Part shown: piece after piece, positions 36,561 through 45,863 of the stretch
How positions within the stretch are numbered: position 1 is the first letter of the stretch
How the letters are laid out: the number at the start of each line of letters is the position of its first letter
Assembly (NCBI GenBank): GCA_903902915.1
Contig: CAIUWR010000053.1
Location: forward strand, 1-64,000
Origin: an uncultured Hyphomicrobiales bacterium
GTDB lineage: Bacteria > Pseudomonadota > Alphaproteobacteria > Rhizobiales > Beijerinckiaceae
DNA length: 64,000 nucleotides
Direction of reading: 5' to 3'
Made by a program: the position numbers and the translations under genes
The notes under the pieces: model-generated
Told to the model about the DNA's origin: nothing
Databases searched by the model: none
Seen by the model: the letters and a program-made list of their open reading frames with translations, nothing else

Positions 36561-37331
36561 TTAAATCTTCCAGCCGGAGTGGATGGCGACGACGCCGCCG
36601 GTCAGCCGCGTGAAGGAGGCGCGGGCGAATCCCGCATCCTCGATCATGTCGCGGAAGGTCGGCGCATCCGGGAATTTGCGAATGGATTCGACGAGATAGC
36701 GATAGGGCGCGCCATCTCCCGTCACCACCTTGCCGATGGCGGGGATGGCGGTGAAGGAATAGGCCTCATAAAAACGATCCAGCACCGGCACGTCCACCAT
36801 CGAGAATTCGAGGCAGAGAAACCGCCCGCCGCGCTTCAGCACCCGCCGCGCCTCGCGCAGGGCCTTGTCGATGCGCGGCACGTTGCGGATGCCGAAGGCG
36901 ATCGTATAGGCGTCGAATGTATTGTCGGGCAGGTGCAGCTCTTCGGCGTTGCCCTGCACGAAGGTGAGGCCCGGCAGACTGCGGGCGTCCGCCCGCTCGC
37001 GGCCCACGCTCAGCATATTGGGGTTGATGTCGAGCACGGTGACCTCGGTGTCCGGACCGCCCGCCTCGATGACGCGGAAGGCCACATCGCCTGTGCCGCC
37101 CGCCACATCCAGATGGCGGAAGGGGCGCGTCGTGGAGGGCCGGACCATGCCGACCAGCACATCCTTCCAGGCCCGGTGCAGGCCAGCGGACATGAGGTCG
37201 TTCATCAGGTCATAGCGCGAGGCGACCTTGAGGAAGACGTCGTCCACCAGATGCTGCTTCTCGCCCAACGGCACATTGCGGAAGCCGAAATGGGTTTCAT
37301 CTGACGGCGATGGCTGGCTCTGGCTGGACAT
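36561..37331 (-). CDS. ubiE: Ubiquinone/menaquinone C-methyltransferase
   Basis: The 256-residue class I methyltransferase has [11 protein letters not shown]-like [23 protein letters not shown]-binding [14 protein letters not shown], post-[12 protein letters not shown] and the UbiE signature [24 protein letters not shown]. It methylates the 2-polyprenyl-6-methoxybenzoquinol ring. The start at 37331 (MSSQSQPSP) avoids 13 further codons that overlap the divergent mutM leader. First gene of ubiE-ubiB-coaBC-dut. Confidence 0.95.
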   Translation of the reverse strand: MSSQSQPSPSDETHFGFRNVPLGEKQHLVDDVFLKVASRYDLMNDLMSAGLHRAWKDVLVGMVRPSTTRPFRHLDVAGGTGDVAFRVIEAGGPDTEVTVLDINPNMLSVGRERADARSLPGLTFVQGNAEELHLPDNTFDAYTIAFGIRNVPRIDKALREARRVLKRGGRFLCLEFSMVDVPVLDRFYEAYSFTAIPAIGKVVTGDGAPYRYLVESIRKFPDAPTFRDMIEDAGFARASFTRLTGGVVAIHSGWKI

Positions 37332-37434
37332 GGGACGACTCCGAATGCGGCGGACCATAGCGCGCGCCAATCCATCTGGCTATGTAGGCGAAGGAGGCCG
37401 CGCAATCGAGGCCTCGCAGGAGCGACCACGCGCC

Positions 37435-38304
37435 ATGCCTGAATTGCCGGAAGTCGAGACCGTTCGCCGGGGGCTGGAGCCCGTGATGACGGGCGCGCGA
37501 ATCGTCGCGGTGGAGCAACGCAGGCCCGATCTGCGCTTCCCCTTCCCCGAAAACTTCGCCGCGCGCCTGACGGGCCGCATGGTCGAGGCCGTGGGGCGGC
37601 GGGCGAAATATCTGATGCTGGATGTGGAAGGCGGCGAGGTGCTGGTCATGCATCTGGGCATGAGCGGATCTTTCCGCATCGGCGGCGATCTGCCGGGGCT
37701 CTTTCATCACGACCGTTCGAAGGACGCCGCCCATGATCATGTCATGTTCAAGCTCTCCAATGGCGCGGAGATCACCTACAACGACCCGCGCCGCTTCGGC
37801 TTCATGTTGCTGGAGCCGCGCGCGGGGCTGGCCACCCACAAATTCTTCCGCGACATCGGCGTTGAGCCCTTGGGCAACGAGCTGGACGGCGCCCTCCTGG
37901 CGCGGCTCTTCGCAGGCAAGGCGACGCCCCTGAAGGCCGCGCTGCTCGACCAGACTTTGATCGCGGGCCTTGGCAATATCTATGTCTGCGAATCCCTCCA
38001 CCGCGCCGGCCTCTCGCCGCGCCGGGCGGCGGGCACGCTCGCCCGCAAGGACGGCTCGCCCACGGAGCGCGCGACCCTGCTGGCGGGGATCATCCGCGAG
38101 GTGCTGAACGAGGCCGTTGCCGCGGGCGGCTCAAGCCTGCGCGACCACCGGCAAGCGGATGGCTCGCTGGGCTATTTCCAGCACACGTTCAGGGTTTACG
38201 GGCGAGAGGGCGAGCCGTGCCCGCGCGCGGGCTGCGGGGGGATGGTGGCCCGCGTGGTGCAATCGGGGCGGTCGACGTTTTTTTGTGGGGGGTGCCAGAG
38301 GTGA
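37435..38304 (+). CDS. mutM: Formamidopyrimidine-DNA glycosylase
   Basis: The 289-residue protein begins [16 protein letters not shown], with catalytic Pro2 and Glu3 after Met removal, Lys in the HLGMSGSF region, helix-two-turn-helix [18 protein letters not shown] and a C-terminal zinc finger (CPRAGCGG and CGGCQR, four cysteines). It excises 8-oxoguanine from DNA. It is divergent from ubiE with 103 bases between starts. Confidence 0.97.
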   Translation: MPELPEVETVRRGLEPVMTGARIVAVEQRRPDLRFPFPENFAARLTGRMVEAVGRRAKYLMLDVEGGEVLVMHLGMSGSFRIGGDLPGLFHHDRSKDAAHDHVMFKLSNGAEITYNDPRRFGFMLLEPRAGLATHKFFRDIGVEPLGNELDGALLARLFAGKATPLKAALLDQTLIAGLGNIYVCESLHRAGLSPRRAAGTLARKDGSPTERATLLAGIIREVLNEAVAAGGSSLRDHRQADGSLGYFQHTFRVYGREGEPCPRAGCGGMVARVVQSGRSTFFCGGCQR

Positions 38305-38380
38305 TGTGTGTAAATCATTGAAATTAAGGGACAATATCGTCCCGCCTGTGGCTGCCGCATTCACACCTCGCCAGTTGCGC

Positions 38381-38603
38381 CGTCTCTCGATCTCTGAAAC
38401 ATCGCCTTTGGGCTGTCGCGCCAGCGATCAGCATTCCCCGACCCCCACCCCGTCCGCTGACGCGGCCGACCCTCCCCACAAGGGGGAGGGTATGCAGCTA
38501 ACGATCTGACTTATCGAACAGAAACGTCCGCCGCTTCCCCTCCCCCTTGTGGGGAGGGGTGAGGGGTGGGGGTCGCTCGATCTCTGATGAGCGCCTCTGG
38601 GCT
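38381..38603. repeat. Palindromic GC-rich repeat element flanked by imperfect direct repeats
   Basis: A core (about 38435-38573) contains complementary blocks: CCCTCCCCACAAGGGGGAGGG (38470-38490, itself palindromic) and CCCCTCCCCCTTGTGGGGAG (38537-38556), plus CCCCCACCCC against GGGGTGGGGG at the outer edges. This resembles the repeated intergenic palindromes common in Rhizobiales. Flanking it are imperfect direct repeats of about 33 bases (38381-38414 and 38571-38603) sharing CTCGATCTCTGA and a GGGCT end. The region 38305-38641 has no gene. Confidence 0.7.
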
Positions 38604-38641
38604 CCACGGTGAGAGGATCGGCTGGCGTTTCGCTCAATGAT

Positions 38642-39625
38642 TCACATCGTCACCACCACATGCCCCGTCCCGCTCGTGGTCTCCGCTACGTGATGCGCCT
38701 CAGCCATCCGCTCCAGCGGGAACACCCCGCCAATGCGGTGCTTCAGGGCGCCCGCTTCCGCAGCCTCGATAATGCCCGCGCAAGTCGCCTCGAAGGTCTC
38801 TTCGTCCAGCATATAGACGAAGATGAAATGCAGGCTCATGTTGCGGGCGCGGCGGCCGATTTGGGTCACGGGCATGGTGGGCGCGCTGGCGGCGCCGAAG
38901 GAGACCATGGAGCCGCGTTCGGCGATGATGCTTTCGTCAAAGCCGATGGAGCCGGGCAGATCGACCTCCACGATATGATCGACGCCGCGTCCGCCCGTCT
39001 CAGCCAGAATGCGCGCGCCAAGATCGGCCGCCTTGCGGTCAAGCACAATGTCGGCGCCCAATTCCTGAATGGCCTTCACGCTGGCCTCGCCGCCGCCCGT
39101 GGAGGCGATTACCCGCGCGCCGCGCCATTTGGCGAATTGCACGGCATAGGCGCCCACGCGCCCCGTGGCGCCGGGCACATAGACCGTCTTGCCCTTCAGC
39201 GAGCCCGCCAGATGCACCGCGTGATAGGCGGTCATGCAGGGAATGCCGAAACAGGCGCCTTCCACGAAGCTCGTATTGGCGGGCAGGGGCTTCACATAGC
39301 GCTGCGCCAGCGAAATATACTCCGCCGCCGTGCCCATGGGCCGCGCCCACTGGCCGTTGTAGCACCAGACCCTGTCGCCGACCGCAAGCCCCGTGACCCC
39401 TTCGCCCAAGGCCTCCACCACGCCTGCGCCATCGGAATGGGGCACCACGCGGAGAAATTCCGGCGCCGCCTTCACATTGGCGCGGCGCTTGTAGTCGGAG
39501 GGGTTGATGCCGGAGGCGTGCAGGCGGATCAGCACTTCGCCGGGACCAGCCACAGGCTTGTTCATGTCGCCGACGTGGATGACGTCCGCAGCCGGACCTG
39601 TTTTCTCGAACCAACCTGCGCGCAT
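38642..39625 (-). CDS. Zinc-independent NADPH:quinone oxidoreductase (MDR family)
   Basis: The 327-residue protein is a medium-chain reductase: N-terminal GroES-like domain (GPGEVLIRLHASGINPSDYKRR; HSDGAGVVEALGEGV) and Rossmann domain with VYVPGATGRVGAYAVQFAKW. It lacks the structural zinc cysteines, as in quinone reductase (QOR). It probably reduces quinones or enones using NADPH; substrate unknown. It stands alone beside the repeat element. Confidence 0.88.
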   Translation of the reverse strand: MRAGWFEKTGPAADVIHVGDMNKPVAGPGEVLIRLHASGINPSDYKRRANVKAAPEFLRVVPHSDGAGVVEALGEGVTGLAVGDRVWCYNGQWARPMGTAAEYISLAQRYVKPLPANTSFVEGACFGIPCMTAYHAVHLAGSLKGKTVYVPGATGRVGAYAVQFAKWRGARVIASTGGGEASVKAIQELGADIVLDRKAADLGARILAETGGRGVDHIVEVDLPGSIGFDESIIAERGSMVSFGAASAPTMPVTQIGRRARNMSLHFIFVYMLDEETFEATCAGIIEAAEAGALKHRIGGVFPLERMAEAHHVAETTSGTGHVVVTM

Positions 39626-39700
39626 GACCCACTCCCCCTGTTGATGGGGCGCAGATTTACCGAGCCGGGCTCGAATGGCAAGGGCGCCCTCCTGACGTCC

Positions 39701-40009
39701 CTAGCGCTTGCGCGATCCATTCTCCAGATTCTCGAAGCCCGGATAGGGTTTGCTTTCGCCCTGATCGGTGAGATCGGGGAATTCGCCGAGATTTCCGGCG
39801 GTCAGTTGCGATTCCACCGGCTCGCCGAAGGGTTGCGCCTCCTGATCCTTCAGGGGATTGGGCTTGAGCGTGTCGCGCTGGCTATCCTCGATGGCCACGA
39901 GCTCGCCCGCCTCGTCGAGGAAATCCTCCCATTTTCGGGTGGATGGCTTGCCAGCGGCCTCCCATAAATGCCGCGCCCTGGCGCGGACGCGCCGAATTCG
40001 TTCATCCAT
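39701..40009 (-). CDS. DUF2934 domain-containing small protein
   Basis: The 102-residue hydrophilic protein starts MDERIRRVRARARHLWEAAG, the short DUF2934 motif (helical, with RAR-LWE-G) common in Rhizobiales proteins of unknown role. The rest is acidic and polar, probably disordered. No membrane segment. It is divergent from the tripartite transporter binding protein, 114 bases away. Confidence 0.7.
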   Translation of the reverse strand: MDERIRRVRARARHLWEAAGKPSTRKWEDFLDEAGELVAIEDSQRDTLKPNPLKDQEAQPFGEPVESQLTAGNLGEFPDLTDQGESKPYPGFENLENGSRKR

Positions 40010-40123
40010 CGCCGCCTCCTGTCGAAGGGGAAATGCGGGCGGGGACGAGAGCGTTCCCTTCGTCCACCAACGGCGCTAGAGTGGCGACAAAGCGCAACCG
40101 AGCGCACCCCAAGGGAGAAGACC

Positions 40124-41134
40124 ATGAGATTCGCACGCCGCTCCTTTCTGGCGCTGGCGCTCGCCGCTTGCGTGAGCCCCGCCGCCGCCGACCCTGTCGC
40201 GGATTTCTTCAAGGGCAAGACCGTCACCGTCCTCATCGGGGTCAGCGCTGGCGGCGAGTATGACTTGCAGGCGCGGCTCATCGCCCGCTACCTCGGCCGT
40301 CACATTCCCGGCAATCCCACAGTGGTGCCCCAGAACATGACGGGCGCCGGCGGCCTCACCGAAGCCAACTGGCTCTATAACGTCGCCCCCAAGGATGGCC
40401 TCTTCATCGGCATGATTCAGAACGCCTTGCCGGTGATGCAGGCGGTCGGCTTGCCGGGGCCGCAGTTCGATTCGGCGAAATTCCAGTGGATCGGCGCCAT
40501 CGCCCCCACTGTCGAGACGCTGGCGGTCTGGACCGCCAGCGGCGTGACCACCATCGAGCAGGCCCGCCAGAAGGAAGTGGTGATCGGCGCGGTCGGCAAG
40601 GGCGGCATCACCGATACGTTCCCACGCATGATCAACGAATTCGCAGGCACGAAATTCAAGATCGTGGTCGGCTATCCAGGCGGCAACGACGTCAATCTCG
40701 CCATGGAGCGCGGCGAGGCGGCGGGGCGCAACAACACCTGGTCGAGCTGGAAGGTGACGAAGAAGAACTGGCTGGACGAAAAGAAGATCTCGATCCTCGC
40801 CTATGAAGGCCCCAAGCCCGCCGATATGGGCGACGTGCCCTCCGTGCAGGAGCTGGCCAAGACCGACGAGGACAGGGCGGCCATCCGGCTCATCACCGCA
40901 GGCACCCTGTTCGGCCGCCCGCTGACGGCGCCCCCCGGCGCGCCAGCCGACCGGGTCGCCGCGCTGCGCGCCGCTTTTCTCGCCACCATGAAGGATCCCG
41001 ATTTCGTGAAGGAGGCGGAGGCTGGGGATTTCGAGGTCGATCCGGTGGATGGCTTGCGCATGCAGAAAATCGCCGAAGATCTGATCGCCTTGCCCGCTTC
41101 GGTGAAGGCGCGGGCGAGGCCTTTGATTGAGTAA
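40124..41134 (+). CDS. Tripartite tricarboxylate transporter substrate-binding protein (Bug family)
   Basis: The 336-residue exported protein has a signal peptide (about residues 1-22, RRSFLALALAACVSPAAA) and Bug-type motifs: FFKGKTVTVLIGVSAGGEYD, GNPTVVPQNMTGAGG, YNVAPKDG. It would bind an organic acid in the periplasm for a TctA/TctB transporter. No tctA or tctB is near. AGGGAG before the ATG at 40124 supports the start. Confidence 0.87.
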   Translation: MRFARRSFLALALAACVSPAAADPVADFFKGKTVTVLIGVSAGGEYDLQARLIARYLGRHIPGNPTVVPQNMTGAGGLTEANWLYNVAPKDGLFIGMIQNALPVMQAVGLPGPQFDSAKFQWIGAIAPTVETLAVWTASGVTTIEQARQKEVVIGAVGKGGITDTFPRMINEFAGTKFKIVVGYPGGNDVNLAMERGEAAGRNNTWSSWKVTKKNWLDEKKISILAYEGPKPADMGDVPSVQELAKTDEDRAAIRLITAGTLFGRPLTAPPGAPADRVAALRAAFLATMKDPDFVKEAEAGDFEVDPVDGLRMQKIAEDLIALPASVKARARPLIE

Positions 41135-41136
41135 GC

Positions 41137-42171
41137 TCAATCGCTCCGGTTGCGCAGCTCCGTCACACGGTCCACCACCGCCTTGGGCGTGGCGTAGAGC
41201 TGACGGATCAGCGCCTCCACCGCCGCGCCATCGGTGGGCCCGTCCACATCGATGCGCGAGGCCTTCACATCCTCAAGGAATTCGGGATCCCTGAGCGTGT
41301 CCTGAAAGGCCTTGCGCAGGGCGGCGACGCGCTCCGCCGGGACGCCGGGCGGGGCGGCGATGGGGCGGCCCATGGCGCCGGCGCCAAAGACCAGCAGATA
41401 GGCCTGCCTCGACCCTTCGTCTTTCAACATGTCCAGCGGATTGGGCACATCCTTCAGATCGGGATGATTGGTCGGCGCCATCTGCATCAAGATGGAAACG
41501 AGATTCTTCTCCAGCCACACCGGGCGGGCCGAGCGCACCGAGCCCAGCGTGAAGCCGCAGTAGCCCTCCACCTCGCCCTGCTCCATGGCCATGCCGACCG
41601 CCGCGCTGTCGGGATAGCCGTTGAAGGTCTTGAATTTCGTGCCGATGAGCGCGTTCAGCACGCGCGGCATGATGGCCGAATCGGTCTGCGGCCCGTTGCC
41701 GCCCAGCTTGATCTCGCGGCTCATGGCGTCCTGCAAAGTATTGACGCCCGAGGCGCGCCAGCCAAGGCAGGTCGAGACGTCGCTCGACACCGAGCCGATC
41801 CAGTTGAACTTCAGCGCATCGAATTTCGCGGCGTCATTGCCATGCAGTGGATCGGTGACGAGGTTGCGCGAGGGCAGGCCGATGACCGTGCCGTCGCGCG
41901 CCGCCACATTGTAGAGATAGTTGGTCATCACCAGCCCGCCCGCGCCAGGCATGTTTTCGGGCACCACCGTGGGCTTGCCGGGGATATGCTGGCCGATATG
42001 GCGTTGGACCACGCGCATATAGACGTCGTAGCCCGTGCCCGCGCCGTAACCCGCGAGAAAGCGGATCGTCTTGCCCTTGTAGAAATCCTCGACCGATTGC
42101 GCGGCGGCGGGCGCGCAAAGCGCGAGACAGGCGGCGAGCGCGAGCGCGGCCCGGACGATGGGGTTCTTCAT
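41137..42171 (-). CDS. Second Bug-family tripartite transporter binding protein
   Basis: The 344-residue exported protein has a clear signal peptide (about residues 1-24, ALALAACLALCAPAAAQ) and the same family motifs as its convergent neighbour: DFYKGKTIRFLAGYGAGTGYD, GKPTVVPENMPGAGG, YNVAARDG. The two stop codons are 2 bases apart. The pair are paralogues of moderate similarity in opposite orientation, each without membrane components, so they may serve a transporter encoded elsewhere. Confidence 0.87.
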   Translation of the reverse strand: MKNPIVRAALALAACLALCAPAAAQSVEDFYKGKTIRFLAGYGAGTGYDVYMRVVQRHIGQHIPGKPTVVPENMPGAGGLVMTNYLYNVAARDGTVIGLPSRNLVTDPLHGNDAAKFDALKFNWIGSVSSDVSTCLGWRASGVNTLQDAMSREIKLGGNGPQTDSAIMPRVLNALIGTKFKTFNGYPDSAAVGMAMEQGEVEGYCGFTLGSVRSARPVWLEKNLVSILMQMAPTNHPDLKDVPNPLDMLKDEGSRQAYLLVFGAGAMGRPIAAPPGVPAERVAALRKAFQDTLRDPEFLEDVKASRIDVDGPTDGAAVEALIRQLYATPKAVVDRVTELRNRSD

Positions 42172-42245
42172 GGCGACCTCCCGTGGCCGCTCTGTCGGCG
42201 GCTCAGAGGGAAATCATAGCACTGCGTAAAAACTTCGCCAGAGGT

Positions 42246-42713
42246 TCACAGCGCTGGCGTGTCATGATGATGATGGTGGCCGCCTTCGCCGTGGCTGTGG
42301 TGGCTGGGGTCGGCGCGCATCGGCACCAGATTGATCTGGCCAAAGCGCACGCCCTTTTCCGCGATCATGTTTTCCGCGATCTGGCGCACCCGCTCCGTGC
42401 TGCCGCGAAACAGCGTCACTTCCATGCAGTGACGGTGATCGAGGCGAGTGCGCATGGAGCTGATGGTGATGTCGTGATGTTCATGTTGGGCGCGCTCCAG
42501 CCGCAAGGCCAGATCCCGGCCGTCGAAGTCATAGACATAGGAAACGGCGGCGACGCAGTTTTGCGTGGCCACCCCCTTGGAGCTGGTGCGCACCAGCGCG
42601 TCGCGCACGAGGTCGCGGATGGCTTCGGAGCGGTTGGAATAGCCGTTCTTGGCCATGAAGGCGTCGATCTCGTCCGCCATGGCGTCGTCGAGGCTGATGG
42701 TGAGACGTTGCAC
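42246..42713 (-). CDS. nikR: Nickel-responsive regulator NikR with His-rich tail
   Basis: The 155-residue protein has an N-terminal ribbon-helix-helix (MQRLTISLDDAMADEIDAF, GYSNRSEAIRDLVRDAL) and the C-terminal ACT-like nickel domain with HEHHD and DHRHCMEVT, supplying the His/His/Cys ligands. The last ~20 residues (SHHSHGEGG and five His) form an extra metal-binding tail beyond the E. coli length of 133. It would repress nickel uptake when nickel is sufficient. No nik transporter or hydrogenase/urease gene is nearby, so targets lie elsewhere. Confidence 0.93.
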   Translation of the reverse strand: MQRLTISLDDAMADEIDAFMAKNGYSNRSEAIRDLVRDALVRTSSKGVATQNCVAAVSYVYDFDGRDLALRLERAQHEHHDITISSMRTRLDHRHCMEVTLFRGSTERVRQIAENMIAEKGVRFGQINLVPMRADPSHHSHGEGGHHHHHDTPAL

Positions 42714-42767
42714 GGGCTGGCCCTCCGATGATCAAGCCGACAGTCTAGCAGGCTGGCGCGCAGGCGC

Positions 42768-42797
42768 AAAAAAGCGCGGCCCTTTCGAGCCGCGCTT
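42768..42797 (-). terminator. Intrinsic terminator after the ThDP-enzyme gene
   Basis: Minus strand: 9-bp stem (42789-42797 with 42772-42780, 8-base loop) followed by six T (42768-42773), 23 bases past the stop codon. Ends the FMN dehydrogenase-ThDP enzyme unit. Confidence 0.88.
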
Positions 42798-42819
42798 CCA
42801 TTCACAGGCGGTCAGCCCA

Positions 42820-44589
42820 TCAATCGGTCTTGCGATCCTCGATGGTGGAGCGCGCGCTGCGCTCCTCACCCGGGTTCACATGAACGTCGATGACCACCAC
42901 ATGGCCCTCGTTGAAGGCCGCCACGCCCTTGGCGATGGCGGCTTCCAGCGCCGCGACGCCCTTCACCGGGCCGATGCCGACCGCGCCGTAGGAGGTGCAG
43001 AGCCCCGCGATGTCCACTTCCGGGTCCGCGATGCGCTGACCGATCCAGCGATTGCCGACCGGACGGTTGCGGCGGCGCGCCACCGTTTCCTGATGCAGCT
43101 CATCGTTGAAATAGGAGCGGTTGTTGTTGATGACGATCAACAGCGGCACCTTGGCGTGGACCGCGCTCCAGACGGCGCTGACGCCCATCAGGAAGTCGCC
43201 GTCGCCCAGAACCGCCACGGTCTGGCGTCCGCGCGTGTGCATGCCCAGCGCCACGCCGACCGCAAGGCCTGCGCCCGAACCGATGCCGCCGCCGCCGTCC
43301 TTGCCGGTATAGGCCTGCGGGTCGTGGAAGGGCCACACGTCGCAAGGCCAGCCGCGGCACAATCCGCCCAGCGTGACCTTGTCCGGATCGGGGAAGGCGG
43401 CGCGCAGGGTCGTGGCGATCTTGTCCATGGTGATGCGCTCGGGATCGCCAGCGGGCTTGGCCTTCTTTTCCAGCTTGCCGCGCCAGGGCGCCTTCTTGCC
43501 CGCAGGGAGCATTTCCAGCAGATCGTCGACCACGGACTCGGTGGTCGCGGCCATGAACACGTCCATCTGGGCGAGCGACATGTGGTTGGCGTGGGCGCCG
43601 TTGTGCAGCGTCTGGTCGAGGCTGTTGGCGATGACGCGCGCGGGGGCTGCGGGCGAGCCCTTGAGCGCGCCGACGGCGCCGCCCAGATCCACCCAGTCGA
43701 GCGACAGGATCACATCCGCTTCCGCGACGATGGCGCGGGTGGCGGGGTTGAACTGGTTGAAGGGCTCGGTGACATGGGCTGGATGGTCGGTGGGGAACAC
43801 CGCCCGCAGCTTCAGGTCGGACATGACGATGGCGCCGAGACGCTCCACCAGGTCCACGCGCTTGTTCCAGGCCTCCACGGAGACGCCGCAACGGCCCATG
43901 AGCACCAGCGGACGCTGGGCGCCCTTGAGCAGCTCGACGGCCTTGGCGATGGACTCTCTTGCGGGGCGCGGCGGCGCGGGCGGCTGAAAACGGTCGAGGT
44001 CGGGGAAGACGATCTCGTGGTCAAGCGAGGCTTCCTGCAAGCCGGCGTCGAGCGTGATGAACACGGGAGCCGGGGGATCGGCGCGGGTCAGCAGATTGGC
44101 GCGGCACATGGCCTCGATCAGCGCGTCGGGCGAGCTGGGCTGCGCGTCCCATTTCACGATGTCGCGCACCATGCCGCCCTGATCGGTGGTGGAGTGGATC
44201 CAGTCGATCCAGGGACGGCGCTGGGAGGAATCCACCGGGCCGGTCGCGCCGAGCACGAACATGGGCACGCGGTCGCAATAGGCGTTGTAGAGCGACATCA
44301 TGCCATGCATGAGGCCGACGTTGGAATGGAGCACGCAGGCCATGGGCTCGCCGGTGGCCTTGGCGTAGCCATGGGCGATGGCGACCGAGTGGTCCTCATG
44401 CTGGCAAAGCACCATGCCCGGATCCACGTTGCCGAGGTGGTTCACGATGGAATCGTGCAGTCCGCGATAGCTCGCGCCGGGATTGAGGCTGATATAGGGA
44501 AAGCCGAAGCGGCGCAGCATCTGCGCGGCCACATCGCTGCCCCAACCGACGGTCGGATCTGGTTTGCCTTCGGGCTTGTCGAATTCCAT
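42820..44589 (-). CDS. Thiamine-diphosphate-dependent enzyme, acetolactate synthase/benzoylformate decarboxylase family
   Basis: The 589-residue protein has the three-domain ThDP layout: N-terminal PYR domain with CQHEDHSVAIAHGYAKATG (catalytic Glu), central domain (about 200-345) and C-terminal PP domain with GDGDFLMG and NNNRSY, the GDG-x(n)-NN cofactor motif. Members decarboxylate or ligate 2-keto acids. The 2-hydroxyacid dehydrogenase gene 39 bases upstream suggests a route from 2-hydroxy acid to 2-keto acid to aldehyde, as in mandelate degradation; this is inference. Specificity cannot be told from sequence. Confidence 0.85.
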   Translation of the reverse strand: MEFDKPEGKPDPTVGWGSDVAAQMLRRFGFPYISLNPGASYRGLHDSIVNHLGNVDPGMVLCQHEDHSVAIAHGYAKATGEPMACVLHSNVGLMHGMMSLYNAYCDRVPMFVLGATGPVDSSQRRPWIDWIHSTTDQGGMVRDIVKWDAQPSSPDALIEAMCRANLLTRADPPAPVFITLDAGLQEASLDHEIVFPDLDRFQPPAPPRPARESIAKAVELLKGAQRPLVLMGRCGVSVEAWNKRVDLVERLGAIVMSDLKLRAVFPTDHPAHVTEPFNQFNPATRAIVAEADVILSLDWVDLGGAVGALKGSPAAPARVIANSLDQTLHNGAHANHMSLAQMDVFMAATTESVVDDLLEMLPAGKKAPWRGKLEKKAKPAGDPERITMDKIATTLRAAFPDPDKVTLGGLCRGWPCDVWPFHDPQAYTGKDGGGGIGSGAGLAVGVALGMHTRGRQTVAVLGDGDFLMGVSAVWSAVHAKVPLLIVINNNRSYFNDELHQETVARRRNRPVGNRWIGQRIADPEVDIAGLCTSYGAVGIGPVKGVAALEAAIAKGVAAFNEGHVVVIDVHVNPGEERSARSTIEDRKTD

Positions 44590-44628
44590 GCTTGGTCCTC
44601 TCTGGAGATTGCGTTTTGGGGATCAGGT

Positions 44629-45702
44629 TCAGCGCAGCGGATCGTCGCCAAGATGCCGGAAGGCGCTGGTCTCGTGCGTCGGCCCCATGGGGGTGACGCG
44701 GGTGAGATATTCGGGGTCAAGGGCCGCGACATTCGTCGCGCCGATGAGGCCCATGGTGTTGAAGATTTCCGCTTCCATCAGTTCCAGCGTGCGCACGAGC
44801 CCGTCCTCGCCGTCGGCGCCCAGGCCCCAGGCGGCCAGACGGCCAATGCCCACGCAGCTGGCGCCCAGGCACAGGGCCTTCACCACATCCGTGCCGCGCA
44901 CGAAGCCGCCATCCACCCAAACATCCGCCTGTCTGGCCACCGCAGCCACGATTTCAGGCAGAATGTCGATCGCGCCACGCCCATGATCAAGCTCGCGCCC
45001 GCCATGATTCGACACGCAGATGGCGCTGGCGCCATGGTCGACGGCGAGGCGTGCGTCGGCCGCCGTGGCGACGCCCTTGATCACCGTGTGGCCGCCCCAA
45101 TATTCGCGAATCTGCGCGAAGGTTTCCCAGGTCACGCTCGCCTGGATGTGACGGGTGGGATCCGTGACGGAGGGCAGCGACCAGCGATGAATGAGCTGGC
45201 GTTCGCGCAATCCGTAATAAGGCCCGTCCACCGTCAGCATGAAGCCTGTGTATCCAGCCTTTTTCGCGCGATCGAGATGGGCCTTGATCCAGTCCATGTC
45301 GCCGCGAATGTAGAGCTGGAAAATTTTAGGCCCGTCGCTCGCCGCAGCTATGTCCTCCAGCGCATGGCCAGCGACGGAGCTGACTGTCTGCATGGTCCCG
45401 AATCTGGCGATGGCGCGGGCGGCGGCCTTGGCGCCATCTCGACACATCTGGTCCATGGAGCCCATGGGCGCCACGATCACGGGAATCCGCAATTTCTGAC
45501 CAAAGACTGTCGCGCTCATGTCGATGGTCGAGACATCCCTGAGAATGCGCGGCAGGAAGGCGAGGCTGTCGAGCGCATAGCGGTTGCGACGAAGGGTGGT
45601 TTCGGTCAGGGCTGCGCCGGCCACATAGTCCCATGTCGAACCGGACCAGGCCCGGTGGGCCGCCGTCACGATTTCATGGGTGCACGCGAATTCTTTCGCC
45701 AT
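44629..45702 (-). CDS. FMN-dependent alpha-hydroxy-acid dehydrogenase
   Basis: The 357-residue TIM-barrel enzyme has WDYVAGAALTE (active-site region), PVIVAPMG, TVIKGV (catalytic Lys), SNHGGRELDHG (catalytic His and Arg) and VWVDGGFVRGTDVVKAL with GIGRLAAWGLG for FMN phosphate. It oxidises an L-2-hydroxy acid (lactate, glycolate or mandelate class) to the 2-keto acid. It leads an apparent two-gene operon with the ThDP enzyme, ending at the terminator at 42768. The substrate is unassigned. Confidence 0.9.
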   Translation of the reverse strand: MAKEFACTHEIVTAAHRAWSGSTWDYVAGAALTETTLRRNRYALDSLAFLPRILRDVSTIDMSATVFGQKLRIPVIVAPMGSMDQMCRDGAKAAARAIARFGTMQTVSSVAGHALEDIAAASDGPKIFQLYIRGDMDWIKAHLDRAKKAGYTGFMLTVDGPYYGLRERQLIHRWSLPSVTDPTRHIQASVTWETFAQIREYWGGHTVIKGVATAADARLAVDHGASAICVSNHGGRELDHGRGAIDILPEIVAAVARQADVWVDGGFVRGTDVVKALCLGASCVGIGRLAAWGLGADGEDGLVRTLELMEAEIFNTMGLIGATNVAALDPEYLTRVTPMGPTHETSAFRHLGDDPLR

Positions 45703-45863
45703 TCCCTGCGTCGTCTCCCCTGCGCCCGGCGCGCCGGTCCCGCAAGGGGCTTCAAGTCGCCGGGTTGCCCGGCGGGCGCGCTTGAACGTTCGTGATCATC
45801 CTTGGCCCATGAGCCGCGCGCACTATGGCGAGCGAACGCTCTGAAAGCAAGGTCTTGGCTTCT

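Noticed and set aside
42649-45795. A 1048-codon plus-strand open frame
   Set aside because: It is antisense to the ThDP enzyme, FMN dehydrogenase and part of nikR, all with clear catalytic motifs; its His/Asp/Gly-rich translation is the usual GC-bias shadow.
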